A stretch of DNA of 64,000 bases, taken from NCBI RefSeq assembly GCF_023898315.1, contig NC_064622.1, positions 351,645,234 to 351,709,233 of the forward strand, in the 5' to 3' direction. Positions within the stretch are counted from its first letter, which is position 1, and every line of letters begins with the position of its first letter. Shown piece after piece: positions 43,114 through 53,874 of this stretch. The position numbers and the translations under genes were made by a program. This DNA comes from Schistocerca nitens. Taxonomy: Eukaryota > Arthropoda > Insecta > Orthoptera > Acrididae. The notes beneath the pieces are model-generated. The model saw nothing but the letters and a program-made list of their open reading frames with translations. It ran no database searches and had not been told where the DNA came from.

Positions 43114-43446
43114 AAAACTCCTCCCGAACAGGCCATGAAGGCCCAAAGGTACCGACCGGCCGCCGCGTCATCCTCAGACCACAGGCGTCACTGGATGCGG
43201 ATATGGAGGGGCATGTGGTCAGCACACCGCTCTCCCGGCCGTATGTCAGTTTACGAGACAGGAGCCGCTACTTCTCAAGCAAGTAGCTCCTCAGTTTGCC
43301 TCACAAGGGATGAGTGCACCCCGCTTGCCAACAGTGCTCGCCAGACCGGATGGTCACCCATCCAAGTGCTAGCCCTGCCCGACAGCGCTTAACTTCGATG
43401 ATCTGACGGGAACCGGTGTTACCACTGCGGCAAGGCCGTTGGCAGT
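43114..43446 (-). mobile_element. 5S rRNA-derived SINE (SINE3 type)
   Basis: On the minus strand it starts GCCAACGGCCTTGCCGCAGT and soon shows TCGAAGTTAAGCGCTGTCGG and GCACTTGGATGGGTGACC. These are the hallmark 5S rRNA internal control regions (A box, intermediate element, C box). The 5S match ends after about 110 nt and a non-5S body of about 220 nt follows, ending at AAACTCCTCCCGAAC (plus-sense) near 43114. It is therefore a SINE and not a 5S gene. It lies 94 bp upstream of the acceptor of the main cuticle exon. Confidence 0.88.
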
Positions 43447-44693
43447 CTACACTGCTACCCAAGGTATTTAGCTTCCACGGTTAATCCACACTTCCAGAAC
43501 ATGCACGGTATCCCAGGATGAATGGACAGTATTCGGTGATATGACAGGAACGCTCTCTCGAAGCCAAAAATTTTAAATGGACACATGCCCTACCCTGAAT
43601 GGCTTCCAATGTGCATTTTTATTTATTTGCTGTATTATCCACTACACTGTCTGGTTTACACAGTAAAACAGTTAGTAAAAATTACAACATGCGTTTTACA
43701 AAGTATCAACTGAAAAATTCGTATTTTTAACACATTGACGTCTAGGGATTTCCGTACACGTCCCTCAACAGCTGTTGTACAGTTCACAATAAAGGCTCGA
43801 ATATCCTACGGTCAGTTTCACTGCCTGTGGGCACTCTAGGGAGAACATGTTGTGTTTCATGTCTGAGTGCCTTTTCAAGTTGCCTATCGAGGACAGCAGC
43901 GTCCATAATGCAACCAAACAGTTCATCTAGCGTCTTTACATATTGTTTGTGCAGCTTAACGAACTTCATAAGCAAAAACCTAATGGCGTATTTTCTGGCG
44001 ATCTTGGTGGTCAGTTAATTATACTAAGACGACCAATCCAGCGAGTAGGGTAAGTGCAGTTGAGGTGTTCCCTCACACGGCTGGTAAAAATATGTAGCGG
44101 CTCCGTTGTGCTACAGTCTCTATAACACTAGCTTGTTATACGTCACTAGCGCGTGGTACGTCACTCTTCCCTAACAACATTTAGTCCTGTTACGGGGAAG
44201 CCATGTATAACACTAACCTACCGTGACATAAGCTAATGTTACCCTCTGAGAAGATTTAGAGTTTTGACCGCGCGTGTGTCTAATGGATGAAAGTATAGGC
44301 CTATAATTTTGAAGAGAGTGCAATAAACTAAACAGGATTTACACTTTGGGGTTTAATGTAAGCAAATTTCGTATACGAATGAGAAAAATGAACGGTCGTC
44401 AGTCGAATTAGACACACGAATTTGGAAATATATGTTTAAGAAAATTAAATATTGGTTAATGAAATTACTTTCATTAATATTCCCCTTTGAATAGTACATA
44501 GGATACAAACGGACATAGGACACTCTGAGCTGTGTGTAGAAGCAGCTACCAGTTATACACTTACTAGTAACCATAGGAAGCAAAATCGTATCAAACTTAC
44601 TCTTGTAAGAGCTACACTAAATATTGTTCCTTGTATCATTATTGAAATATTCCTGCAAGAAGTGCAGAACTAAAATTGGCCAGAAGGGCAAAA
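43447..44693. other. No recognised gene
   Basis: If the cuticle gene continues upstream, this is intron. I searched the minus strand for a signal-peptide exon and found none that is convincing. AT-rich with small motif-less ORFs. Confidence 0.4.
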
Positions 44694-46005
44694 GTGACAA
44701 AAAGCAGATTACAGAGTACTTGACGTCTCAACACAAACGTTTTGTCTCAAGTACAGATAGTGTTGAGGATCAGTGGACAAATTTCAAAACCATCGTACAA
44801 TATGCGTTAGATGAGTATGTGCCAATCAAGATCGTAAGAGATGGAAAAGAGCCACCGTGGTACAACAACCGAGTTAGAAAACTGCTGCGGAAGCAAAGGG
44901 AACTTAACAGCAAACATAAACATAGCCAAAGCCTTGCAGACAAACAAAAATTACGCGAAGCGAAATGTAGTGTGAGGAGGGCTATGTGAAAGGCGTTCAA
45001 TTAATTCGAAAGTAAAGTTCTGTGTACTGACTTGGCAGAAAATCCTAAGAAATTTTGGTCTTATGTCAAAGCGGTAGGTGGATCAAAACAAAATGTCCAG
45101 ACACTCTGTGACCAAAATGGTACTGAAACAGATGATGACAGACTAAAGGCCGAAATACTAAATGACTTTTTCCAGAGCTGTTTCACAGAGGAAGACTGCA
45201 CTGTAGTTCCTTCTCTAGATTATCGCACACATGACAAAATGATAGATATCGAAATAGACGACAGAGGGATAGAGAAACAATTAAAATCGCTCATAAGAGG
45301 AAAGGCCGCTGGACCTGATGGGATACCAGTTCGATTTTACACAGAGTACGCGAAGGAACTTGACCCCCCCCCCTCCCCCCCCCCCCTTCTTGCAGCGGTG
45401 TACCGTAGGTCTCTAGAAGAGCGTAGCGTTACAAAGGATTGGAAAAGGGCACAGGTCATCCCCGTTTTCAAGAAGGGACGTCGAACAGATGTGCAGAACT
45501 ATTGACCTATATCTCTAACGTCGATCAGTTATAGAATTTTGGAACACGTATTATGCTCGAGTATAATGACTTTTCTGGAAACTAGAAATCTACTCTGTAG
45601 GAATCAGCATGGGTTTCGAAAAAGACGGTCGTGTGAAACCCAGCTCGCGCTATTCGTCCACGAGACTCAGAGGGCCATAGACACGGGTTCACAGATAGAT
45701 GACTTCCGCAAGGCGTTCGATACATTTCCCCACAGGCGTTTAATGAACAAAGTAAGAGCATATGGACTATCAGACCAATTCTGTGATTGGATTGAAGAGT
45801 TCCTAGATAACAGAACGCAGCATGTCGTTCTCAATGGAGAGAAGTCTTCCGAAGTAAGAGTGATTTCAGGTGTGCCGCAGGGGAGTGTCGTAGGACCGTT
45901 GCTATTCACAATATACATAAATGACCTTGTGGATGACATTGGAAGTTCACTGAGGCTTTTTGCAGATGATGCTGTGGTGTATCGAGAGGTTGTAACAATG
46001 GAAAA
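44694..46005 (+). pseudogene. CR1-like ORF2 relic (linker and RT domain)
   Basis: Readable in three near-contiguous segments. RT motifs: AAGPDGIPVRFY, NQHGFRKRRSCETQLALF, DDFRKAFDTFPHRRL (motif A; the residues between SQI and DDF are shortened compared with the intact copy), SGVPQGSVVGPLLFTIYIND (motif B) and LRLFADDAVVYREV (motif C). A poly-C expansion at about 45363-45387 inserts Pro residues into the stretch before LLAAVYRRSLEERS. The stops at about 44987 and 45503 split it into three frames. Confidence 0.86.
45363..45387. repeat. Poly-C tract expanded within the LINE relic
   Basis: A run of about 25 bases, all C apart from one T, replaces the short sequence between KELA and LLTAVYRKS in the intact homologue. 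It is a mononucleotide expansion inside a dead coding sequence, in frame by chance. Confidence 0.85.
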
Positions 46006-46754
46006 TAAGCAAATATCCCTATATCCCTATATTTTCCTATCGGAATATATTTATTCCTAAAAGTTGAATTTGGTTATAATATCAGTCACCATTTCTTTGA
46101 CATGTATTATTTTTCCACATAGTATCCTTCATGTTCTACGGCCTTAGGAGATCATTGTGTAAGAGCACATATTCCTGTTGGCAAAAGCTATGGTCTTCAG
46201 CTCTTAGCCAGGTTACCTCTGTAAGAATTACGCTGTCATCATTTCCAAAGTGTCTAATACGTATAGAATCTGATAGTGACCGAAGCAGATGGAAACCAGA
46301 TGGCGCCAGGTCTAAATTATAGCGTGGTCTTGACAATGATGCCTGAACCAATTTGGCGATGTGTTTCGGGGTTTTAAGCATGTGGGCGTACTGTGTCGTG
46401 CTGGAGGAAAGTTTCATTTGAAATCTTGGTAGACTTGTCGGAAACAGCTTTTCACTTGATCAGAGTCTTCACAGAAGCCTCTAAATTAATGGTTACTCTT
46501 TTGGCAATACATTCATGAGAATGTCATCATCACTATCCCAAAAGACTGACGTCTTGATTTTGTTAGTAGAGGCAGCTACCTCGAATTTCATCTTTTTGTG
46601 ACTCTCCACTGATTATTTTTTCGTTTCCAGCTCAAAGTGATCACACAGGTTATGTATCTATAACGATATGTGACAGACGGATATCACAATTGGCCTAAAT
46701 AACTCCAACTGTTCAGACCATAGGTAGAATTACCACATAAAGCAAACAGTATGA
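46006..46754 (-). pseudogene. Nested mariner transposase relic
   Basis: The minus strand encodes, in pieces, FELETKKQSVEWRVTKR near 46610-46570, HDTVRPHMLKTPKHIAKLV near 46400-46350 (second catalytic block, D present) and RYNLDLAPSGFHLLRSLSDS near 46320-46270. In the last the final catalytic Asp is replaced by Gly (APSGF for APSDF). It sits inside the LINE relic, which it interrupts. No clear TIRs are left, and the flanking LINE lost about 240 bp, so the insertion event was imprecise or followed by deletion. Confidence 0.75.
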
Positions 46755-47215
46755 AAAGCAGATGCCGGACTGAGAGTCATAGAAAGAATGTTACAGAAAT
46801 GTAACTCGTCCACGAAAGAAATGGCATACAAGGCACCTGTTCCGCCGAGTCTTGATTATTGTTCATCTATCTGCAATCCTTGCTATATAGAACTTGATAA
46901 AAGAGGTAGAGAAGATCTAATGAAGAGCGATGCGTTTCGTCACAAGACTGTTTAGTCGGGACGAGAGTGTTATGGAGATGTTCAATAAACTACAGTGGCA
47001 GACATTACAAGAGAGGTACTGTGCATCATGGAGAAGTTAAAAATTGAAATTTCGAGAGAAAACATTCCGGAAAAAGCCGAACAACTTCCTCCCATGTACA
47101 TCTCGGGAAATGACCACGACGAGATAATTTGCGAAATTGGAGACAATACAGAGGCTTACCGACAATCATTCTTCCCACGCGTCATTCGTGAGTGGAACGA
47201 GGAAGGAGGATAAGT

Positions 47216-47692
47216 TAATGCTATCAGAAGTACCTTCTATCACACTGGCCGTCGGAGTATGATGGAGCTGTAGATGCAGAATGTCCAAAAAATTTGGATA
47301 TTCCACGATTCGACCATCCGGCGATATGGGGATCCACAACGACGCCCTTCTCAAACTCTCTCAGGTGTACGCGAGTACGCCGCATCTCTGTTTCCTTCAT
47401 AGTGGTTGCTCAACGTCTGACGCTGTTGAGGCCCATATATACACTATACACCCTACTAGGCCCGGTTACAACACGAAGAACACGAAACACGAACAAGTAA
47501 AGTCATCGTGAACGATCAATCTGTCACAGAGAACTGCAACATCTAAACATTTACATACCTTCCAATGGACAGTGCGTGTACGACGTTACGTTGGAATCCG
47601 GCAGTGTCTTCCGTGTGCCTTACTTTTTGTCAGGCACTGTGTATTAACGCCTGTAGAAATTGATGTTTGTTATTTATTGAACGATCCCAATA
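47216..47692. other. 3' end of the LINE relic, then spacer
   Basis: 47216-47275 is the LINE 3' UTR. Beyond it, no gene is recognised up to the Tc1 element at 47693. Confidence 0.45.
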
Positions 47693-49118
47693 TACACCCC
47701 TGGAAATGGAAAAAAGAACACATTGACACCGGTGTGTCAGACCCACCATACTTGCTCCGGACACTGCGAGAGGGCTGTACAAGCAATGATCACACGCACG
47801 GCACAGCGGACACACCAGGAACCGCGGTGTTGGCCGTCGAATGGCGCTAGCTGCGCAGCATTTGTGCACCGCCGCCGTCAGTGTCAGCCAGTTTGCCGTG
47901 GCATACGGAGCTCCATCGCAGTCTTTAACACTGGTAACATGCCGCGACAGCGTGGACGTAAACCGTATGTGCAGTTGACGGACTTTGAGCGAGGGCGTAT
48001 AGTGGGCATGCGGGAGGCCGGGTGGACGTACCGCCGAATTGCTCAACACGTGGGGCGTGAGGTCTCCACAGTACATCGATGTTGTCGCCAGTGGTCGGCG
48101 GAAGGTGCACGTGCCCGTCGACCTGGGACCGGACCGCAGCGACGCACGGATGCACGCCAAGACCGTAGGATCCTACGCAGTGCCGTAGGGGACCGCACCG
48201 CCACTTCCCAGCAAATTAGGGACACTGTTGCTCCTGGGGTATCGGCGAGGACCATTCGCAACCGTCTCCATGAAGCTGGGCTACGGTCCCGCACACCGTT
48301 AGGCCGTCTTCCGCTCACGCCCCAACATCGTGCAGCCCGCCTCCAGTGGTGTCGCGACAGGCGTGAATGGAGGGACGAATGGAGACGTGTCGTCTTCAGC
48401 GATGAGAGTCGCTTCTGCCTTGGTGCCAATGATGGTCGTATGCGTGTTTGGCGCCGTGCAGGTGAGCGCCACAATCAGGACTGCATACGACCGAGGCACA
48501 CAGGGCCAACACCCGGCATCATGGTGTGGGGAGCGATCTCCTACACTGGCCGTACACCACTGGTGATCGTCGAGGGGACACTGAATAGTGCACGGTACAT
48601 CCAAACCGTCATCGAACCCATCGTTCTACCATTCCTAGACCGGCAAGGGAACTTGCTGTTCCAACAGGACAATGCACGTCCGCATGTATCCCGTGCCACC
48701 CAACGTGCTCTAGAAGGTGTAAGTCAACTACCCTGGCCAGCAAGATCTCCGGATCTGTCCCCCATTGAGCATGTTTGGGACTGGATGAAGCGTCGTCTCA
48801 CGCGGTCTGCACGTCCAGCACGAACGCTGGTCCAACTGAGGCGCCAGGTGGAAATGGCATGGCAAGCCGTTCCACAGGACTACATCCAGCATCTCTACGA
48901 TCGTCTCCATGGGAGAATAGCAGCCTGCATTGCTGCGAAAGGTGGATATACACTGTACTAGTGCCGACATTGTGCATGCTCTGTTGCCTGTGTGTATGTG
49001 CCTGTGGTTCTGTCAGTGTGATCATGTGATGTATCTGACCCCAGGAATGTGTCAATAAAGTTTCCCCTTCCTGGGACAATGAATTCACGGTGTTCTTATT
49101 TCAATTTCCAGGAGTGTA
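47693..49118 (+). mobile_element. Intact Tc1-type transposon
   Basis: 1,426 bp with one open transposase. TA at 47691-47692 and 49119-49120. TIRs of about 30 bp: left TACACCCCTGGAAATGGAAA, right (reverse complement) TACACTCCTGGAAATTGAAA. The two ends differ at a few positions, as is common in Tc1-type elements. An AATAAA at about 49053 follows the stop codon and may be the transposase poly(A) signal. The complete coding region makes it a candidate autonomous element, unlike the other Tc1 copies in the window. Confidence 0.93.
47939..48961 (+). CDS. Tc1-type transposase, intact, with 32-residue D-E spacing
   Basis: 340 codons from ATG 47939. The frame is open upstream to 47723, but MPRQRGRKPYVQLTDFERGR is the conserved start. 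Two helix-turn-helix units (residues about 10-60 and 75-125, with GRRPGT-like hinge RARRPGTGPQRR) bind the TIRs. Catalytic acids: Asp155 (VVFSDESRFCL), Asp244 (LLFQQDNARPHVS) and Glu277 (SPDLSPIEHVWDWM). Only 32 residues separate Asp244 and Glu277; classical Tc1 transposases have 34, as do the other two Tc1 copies in this window where I can count. No stops or frameshifts. Cut-and-paste transposition into TA would be expected if expressed. Confidence 0.93.
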   Translation: MPRQRGRKPYVQLTDFERGRIVGMREAGWTYRRIAQHVGREVSTVHRCCRQWSAEGARARRPGTGPQRRTDARQDRRILRSAVGDRTATSQQIRDTVAPGVSARTIRNRLHEAGLRSRTPLGRLPLTPQHRAARLQWCRDRREWRDEWRRVVFSDESRFCLGANDGRMRVWRRAGERHNQDCIRPRHTGPTPGIMVWGAISYTGRTPLVIVEGTLNSARYIQTVIEPIVLPFLDRQGNLLFQQDNARPHVSRATQRALEGVSQLPWPARSPDLSPIEHVWDWMKRRLTRSARPARTLVQLRRQVEMAWQAVPQDYIQHLYDRLHGRIAACIAAKGGYTLY

Positions 49119-50570
49119 TATGGTTCTGGTGACATTACTTCCAACGTTTCTGATGCCTTACATGTTAACCCTTTCTACCACCATCTCCACATGTAGGGGT
49201 TAAGTGATATCACGACTGTCACGCATCATCAGGTCAATGATAACGAAAACCTTGGATTCGACTCTGCAATAATTTCACATTGTGTTTGCATGTGGCCTCC
49301 TTTACACCCGCATCCCGCTCCTAATGAAGCTAAACGTGTTTTATTCCAATAGCATTTATTCTAGGCGATGTTAGTCTTAATTACTCCCGGCGCTCAAAAG
49401 CTATGCTTACAATGCACCGCTTATCCCATCCTTTCTCCATCGGTCCCTCTATTTAACAGCCTCTTTCTCTGAGTTATTTGTACGCAAACACACTCCCCCG
49501 CCAAGACCCCCCCCCTACACACACATACAAACACCCACACACACACACCACTGTTTGTGGGGATGAGATAGGAGAGTTGTGGTACATAAGGATGATTCTT
49601 GAACGTCTGAGTTGCGGGTGTAAACTGCCAAATTTATCGAAAATTATTGTATTGTTATATCCACACTTACTGAACTCTTTGGACTGATAACATCCTGTAG
49701 GAGAAAATCTCTCGTAAAAAAGTTCAAAACTAAGCGAACACGTAGTAATACAATTGAAATTTTGGAATATATTATATTCTTAGTTATGAAGACAGTTGTG
49801 CTGAAATATTGCACTCTGTTTTCAAAGAGATCATTTTTCTCTTACCAGATGATATTCTTTAAGTGCGTGCGCTGAGGCACAAGTTTAATATATCCTGCAT
49901 CTTGCATCGTCACACTCCTCTATTAACAGTTGCAGCTGTAGACGAAATGCTGGAAGTACATTGTCTAGTTCCATTATTATGAGTCTATCAGAAATACGAT
50001 GCCAGCAGAATATGACGAGATTGGCGAAATACGTGTGCTGACCGCTTGTAAGCACATTGCTCAATGGGGAAGGAAGCGTCTTACTTGACGCGAAGCTCTA
50101 GGGCTAACGGAGTCAGTGTTTTCAAATAGCACCATTTATCTTCTGGTAACGACCGTACATTGCTGAGAAACGTGAAAAATTGATCGGGAGTATAGAAACT
50201 GGCCTCCTCGTCATTGGCAGTATTGTACTTTACGTGTGACATTTTCAGTTTCGTAGAATGGATGAACGTCTGCGTGTTAGGCAAGAAAAGTCAGACCCTT
50301 CGAAGCCATTTCTGGAGTAGCACACGGAGGTGAAGAAATCAAAGAGGCCTCGGAAAATTTTTCTTGGCTTGTGTAGGACAGCTGACCTATGTGGATGTGA
50401 TTCGTGACGATTTGGTTGCGAATGAATCCTCAGCTATCACGTTCATCCACAGAGCAGAGTATTTCAACAAAATAATATGCCTTACCAAAGTACTAGAAGT
50501 GTATATAAATTTCTATAAGACCCTTCGACAATGTTGCTCCGGAATTTCGTGGAATGCATTCCAGTTATAA
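49119..50570. other. No recognised gene
   Basis: A C-run and (CA)-rich stretch lies at 49509-49550. Otherwise AT-rich with motif-less short ORFs. Confidence 0.4.
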
Positions 50571-51714
50571 TACACTCAATAAACAAAGAAACTGATACAG
50601 GCATGCGCATTCAGATACAGAGAGATATGTAAACAGGCAGAATACGGCGCTGCAGTCGGCAACGCCTATATAAGACAAGAAGTGTCTGGCGCAGTTGTTA
50701 GATCGGTTGCTGCTGCTACAATGGCACTTTATCAAGATTTAAGTTAGTTTGAATGTGGTGTTATCGTAGGCGCACGAGCGATGGGACACAGCATCTCCGA
50801 GGTAGCGATGAAGTGGGGATTTTCCCGTATGACCATTTCACGAGTGTATCAGGAATCCGGTAAAACATGAAATCTCAGACATCGATTCGGCCGGAAAAAA
50901 TCCTGCAAGAATGGAACCAACAACGACTGAAGAGAATCGCTCAGTGTGACAGAAGTGCAACCCCACCGTAAATTGCCGCAGATTGCAATGCGGGTCATCA
51001 ACTAGTGTCCGCCTGCGAACCATTCAACGAAACAACATCGACATGGGCTTTCTGAACCGCAGGTCCACTCGCGTACCCTTGATGACTGCACAACACAAAG
51101 TTTTACGCCTCACCTGGGCCGATCAACACCTAAAATGGACTGTTGATGAGTGGAAACGTTATTTGATCGGACGAGTCTCCTTTCAAATTGGATCGAGCGT
51201 ATGGACGTGTGTGGCTATGGCATGAATTAATGGACCCTGCATATCAGCAGGGGACTGTTCATGCTGTTGGAGGCTCTATAATGGTGTGGGGCGTGTGTAG
51301 TTAAAGTTATATGGGACCCATAATACGTCTAGATACGACTGACAAGTGACACGTACGTAAGTATCCTGTCTGATCCATTGTGCATTCCGACGGACTTGGG
51401 CAATTCCATCAAGACAATGCAACACCCCACACGCCAAGAATTGCTGCAGGGTGGCAGGCCACCCAACTCCTCAGATATCAAAATTATTGAGCATATGTGG
51501 GATGCCTTGCAACGTGCTGTTCTGAAGAGATTCTCACCCTCTCGTACTCTTACGGATTTACTACAGCTCTGCAGGATTCATATTGTCGTTTCCCTCCAAC
51601 ACTACTCCAGACATTAGTCGAGCCCATGCCACGTCGTGTCGCGGCAGTTCTGTGTGCTCGCGGGGCCCTATACGATATTAGGGAAGTTTACCAATTTCTT
51701 TGGTTCTTCAGTCT
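50571..51714 (+). pseudogene. Decayed Tc1-type transposon with recognisable TIRs
   Basis: TIR-like TACACTCAATAAACAAAGAA at 50571-50590 pairs with the reverse complement near 51690-51714 (ACTGAAGAACCAAAGAAATT). Plus-strand transposase pieces: FECGVIVGARAMGHSISEVA near 50750-50810, IIDMGFLNRRSTRVP-like near 51040-51080, and a final catalytic region EHMWDALQRAVLKR near 51490-51530. The second catalytic Asp block reads as KTMQHPTRQ, so QDNA is lost. Several indels and stops break the frame. A short 5' fragment of the same family lies at 58375-58440. Confidence 0.75.
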
Positions 51715-52439
51715 CCATGTAGTGGTCTGGATGTGCGTGCTACAAACAGCTGTTTCTCAGGATATTAAGAGGTACTCACAGCTCAAGAGTGTGTGAAAGC
51801 AGTAGATGGCAGCATTTGCTCATTATCGCCACAGCTTCCGACTCAAGAGTTACTGAAATGTATGTCACGCAACTGAGACAGCGTTCAGAATGGAGCAGAA
51901 AACAGGTCCAGAGCCTTTCTCTGAACCAGTTGGCCCGATGGACGGTGAAAAGGTGCGTATTTTGCAAGCGGGCGCGGTACGTGCTTCCGGAACAGGTGTG
52001 GGGACAGAAAGGCGGCAAGGCTCGGGTCGGCCCAGCGGCGAAAGTCGTCCGGCGACGGCGAAAGCCGCTACCAGGCGTGGGCGTGGCCGCTCCTGCGGGA
52101 ACCTGTACCCTGCAACCTGCCCGTCCAGCCGGCCGCGGCAGCCTACTTGTCTGACGCTCCGTCACTTCTGCTGTGTAATGAGCCGACGTAAACAGTCATA
52201 ATCACCAATTACACTGGTGGGCTAAACTTAAGGACGAAAGTAAGTTTCACAAGATATATCACTGCCAAGTAACATATCTCGATGCAACTTGGGCCATACA
52301 TATAAAGAATTGCTACAGTATTGTAAAGGAGGTAACTGAAAAAATTATGTAATGAGACGAACACCTATGGCACTCTTATTCAAAGACGATAATTACACTG
52401 AAGTCACCGCGATTCATGATGGTCCCTTGGATATTGCAA
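51715..52439. other. No recognised gene; GC-rich island at about 51960-52160
   Basis: The ~200-bp GC- and CpG-rich island has open frames on both strands with Arg/Gly/Pro/Ala-rich translations and no motifs. It could be a CpG island, a first exon or a GC-rich repeat. I found no splice sites that would join it to the cuticle gene. Confidence 0.4.
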
Positions 52440-52830
52440 AAGGTAAGACATTGTTCTTATAGAGTGTGTGAACACCATCGATGGTTATGTATGCTCTCTA
52501 AGTGGCCACATGCTGACCACCAGGTTGCTAAGGAGCTATTCGGCTAGGGTGTTACATCACACCAGTGTATTCGCCGAATATCCTCTCGATCCTAGGGCTC
52601 CTCTAGTTGCGTTGTTCGATGCGACCGTGCATTGTCATCCATAAAAATTATGTCTGGGCCGAACGCCTGTCTGAAAAGACAATCTTATGGAGTACTGGGT
52701 CACAATAACGTTACCGAAGAATGTACCGTGTTCAAACATTTGGAGGGCAGTATGCCCGTGGAACATTATACTTCCCCATCTCTAAGACCTGGACCACCAA
52801 AACCATCTCACCCGACAATGTGGGACATAT
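52440..52830 (-). pseudogene. Tc1-type transposase C-terminal relic (left member of an inverted pair)
   Basis: The minus strand encodes FGPDIIFMDDNARSHRTTQL (second catalytic block, D retained) at about 52668-52600, and continues to about 52440 through an EDIRRI segment. The N-terminal half is missing. It is in opposite orientation to, and closely related to, the adjacent relic at 52830-53290. Confidence 0.6.
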
Positions 52831-53290
52831 ATAAGGCGAGGGTAGGCACACGTAATGCACCCAGGAACGTTGTCGAAAATGATCGTTTCGATGGTCTATA
52901 TGATCTGATGTCGGGAGGCATAATGTTGCAGACCTCCAGATCTTTGAATACGGTATTCCCTGGTCAATGTTAATATGATACTGTACTCCTTCCCAATGTG
53001 CATCTTTTCAGGAGTCCATTCGGTCCAGACTTCATTTTCATGGAAGACAGTGAGCGAGCAGATCGAACACGCAGATGCAGCGGCTCTTGGAACGAATGGA
53101 TATGCGGCGAATGGACTGATCTACTCTTCCCCCCGACTTAAATGCCATCGAGCAGGTATGGGATGTGGGATGCGTTGGGGAGACGTATTGTGGTACGTCC
53201 ACGTGTACCAACCACCATCCAGTAATTGTCAAATGCTGTACCACAAGAACTTGTGACCAGCATGGGACCAAGTTATCAAAGTGTACTGCG
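52831..53290 (+). pseudogene. Tc1-type transposase C-terminal relic (right member of an inverted pair)
   Basis: The plus strand encodes SPFGPDFIFMEDSERADRTR near 53016-53075 (second catalytic block, D present but N-A-R-P-H lost). It then encodes GYAANGLIYSSPRLKCHRAG in one frame and PPDLNAIEQVWDVG in another near 53130-53170 (final catalytic Glu). Together with its mirror neighbour it forms a head-to-head pair of C-terminal halves. Confidence 0.6.
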
Positions 53291-53696
53291 GTCCGTGGTG
53301 ATCACACACCCCAGTCCAAGGGGCCATCATAAATCGCGGTGACATCAGTGTAAGTATTGTCATTTGTGTTCGTCTCACAGCGTATTTCTTTCAGTTAACC
53401 TCTGTACTATTGCAGCACTTCCTTGTACTCACGGACCAAGTGTCATCGGGCTATATCACTTGGCAGTGACATATCACACGAAAGTTACTTGCATCGTTAT
53501 GTTTTGCACACCTCGTACTTCATCACTGGTAACTACAAACGTTTTGGGGATGTCTGCCAGAAGCAGTGGTAAGTCATCGACGAATTTTTGAATTTTAGGA
53601 AGTAGTGTATTCCCACCCAAGTTAAGGAAAGTTACTTGCTCAATGCATGTAGTTTCTTACGAAACCCTGTAACGTTTCGTGCAAGACGGATTGAAT
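53291..53696. other. No recognised gene
   Basis: Short ORF at 53364-53591 without motif; no repeat identified. Confidence 0.4.
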
Positions 53697-53707
53697 TGGC
53701 TTGATTA

Positions 53708-53874
53708 AAATGGTTCAAATGGCTCTAAGCACTATGGGACTTAACATCTGAGGTCATCAGTCCCCTAGACTTAGAACTACTTAAACCTAACTAACCTAAG
53801 GGCATCACACACATCCATGCCCGAGGCAGGATTCGAACCTGCGACCCTAGCAGCAGCGCAGTTCCGGACTGAAG
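53708..53874 (-). mobile_element. tRNA-derived SINE, main subfamily, head shortened
   Basis: Minus-strand copy with the complete tail and body and B box (rc of GGATTCGAACC). The part between A and B boxes is rearranged (CCCTAGCAGCAGCGCAGTTCC) and the copy ends at that point, so the A box is lost. A perfect 11-bp target-site duplication TGGCTTGATTA lies at 53697-53707 and 53875-53885. Confidence 0.88.

Larger units (their letters stand above)
44694..47275 (+). mobile_element. Degenerate CR1-like LINE, split by a nested mariner
   Basis: Plus-strand relic of the LINE family at 23711-27960. 44694-46005 encodes the part from KKQITEYLTSQHKRF through the RT to FADDAVVYREV. 46755-47215 resumes with GLRVIERMLQKC and RQSFFPRVIREWN and ends near 47275 with the family's GTAGATGCAGAATG terminus. 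Between them lies a mariner relic, with loss of about 80 codons of LINE sequence. It is 5'-truncated: no endonuclease or ORF1. Stop codons at about 44987 and 45503 and a deletion in motif A break the ORF. Confidence 0.88.

Noticed and set aside
42778-43392. 204-codon plus-strand ORF
   Set aside because: It is antisense to the cuticle exon and to the 5S-derived SINE, with no motif of its own.
43330-43446. A 5S rRNA gene on the minus strand
   Set aside because: The 5S match covers about 110 nt with several substitutions and runs straight into a non-5S body; this is a 5S-derived SINE.
47723-47938. Upstream extension of the Tc1 transposase to 412 codons
   Set aside because: The region directly follows the TIR and does not resemble transposase; ATG 47939 gives the conserved N-terminus and usual length.
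51776-52201. ORFs on both strands of 51.8-52.2 kb as an upstream cuticle exon
   Set aside because: No signal peptide, no matching donor site, and the translation does not resemble a cuticle linker.
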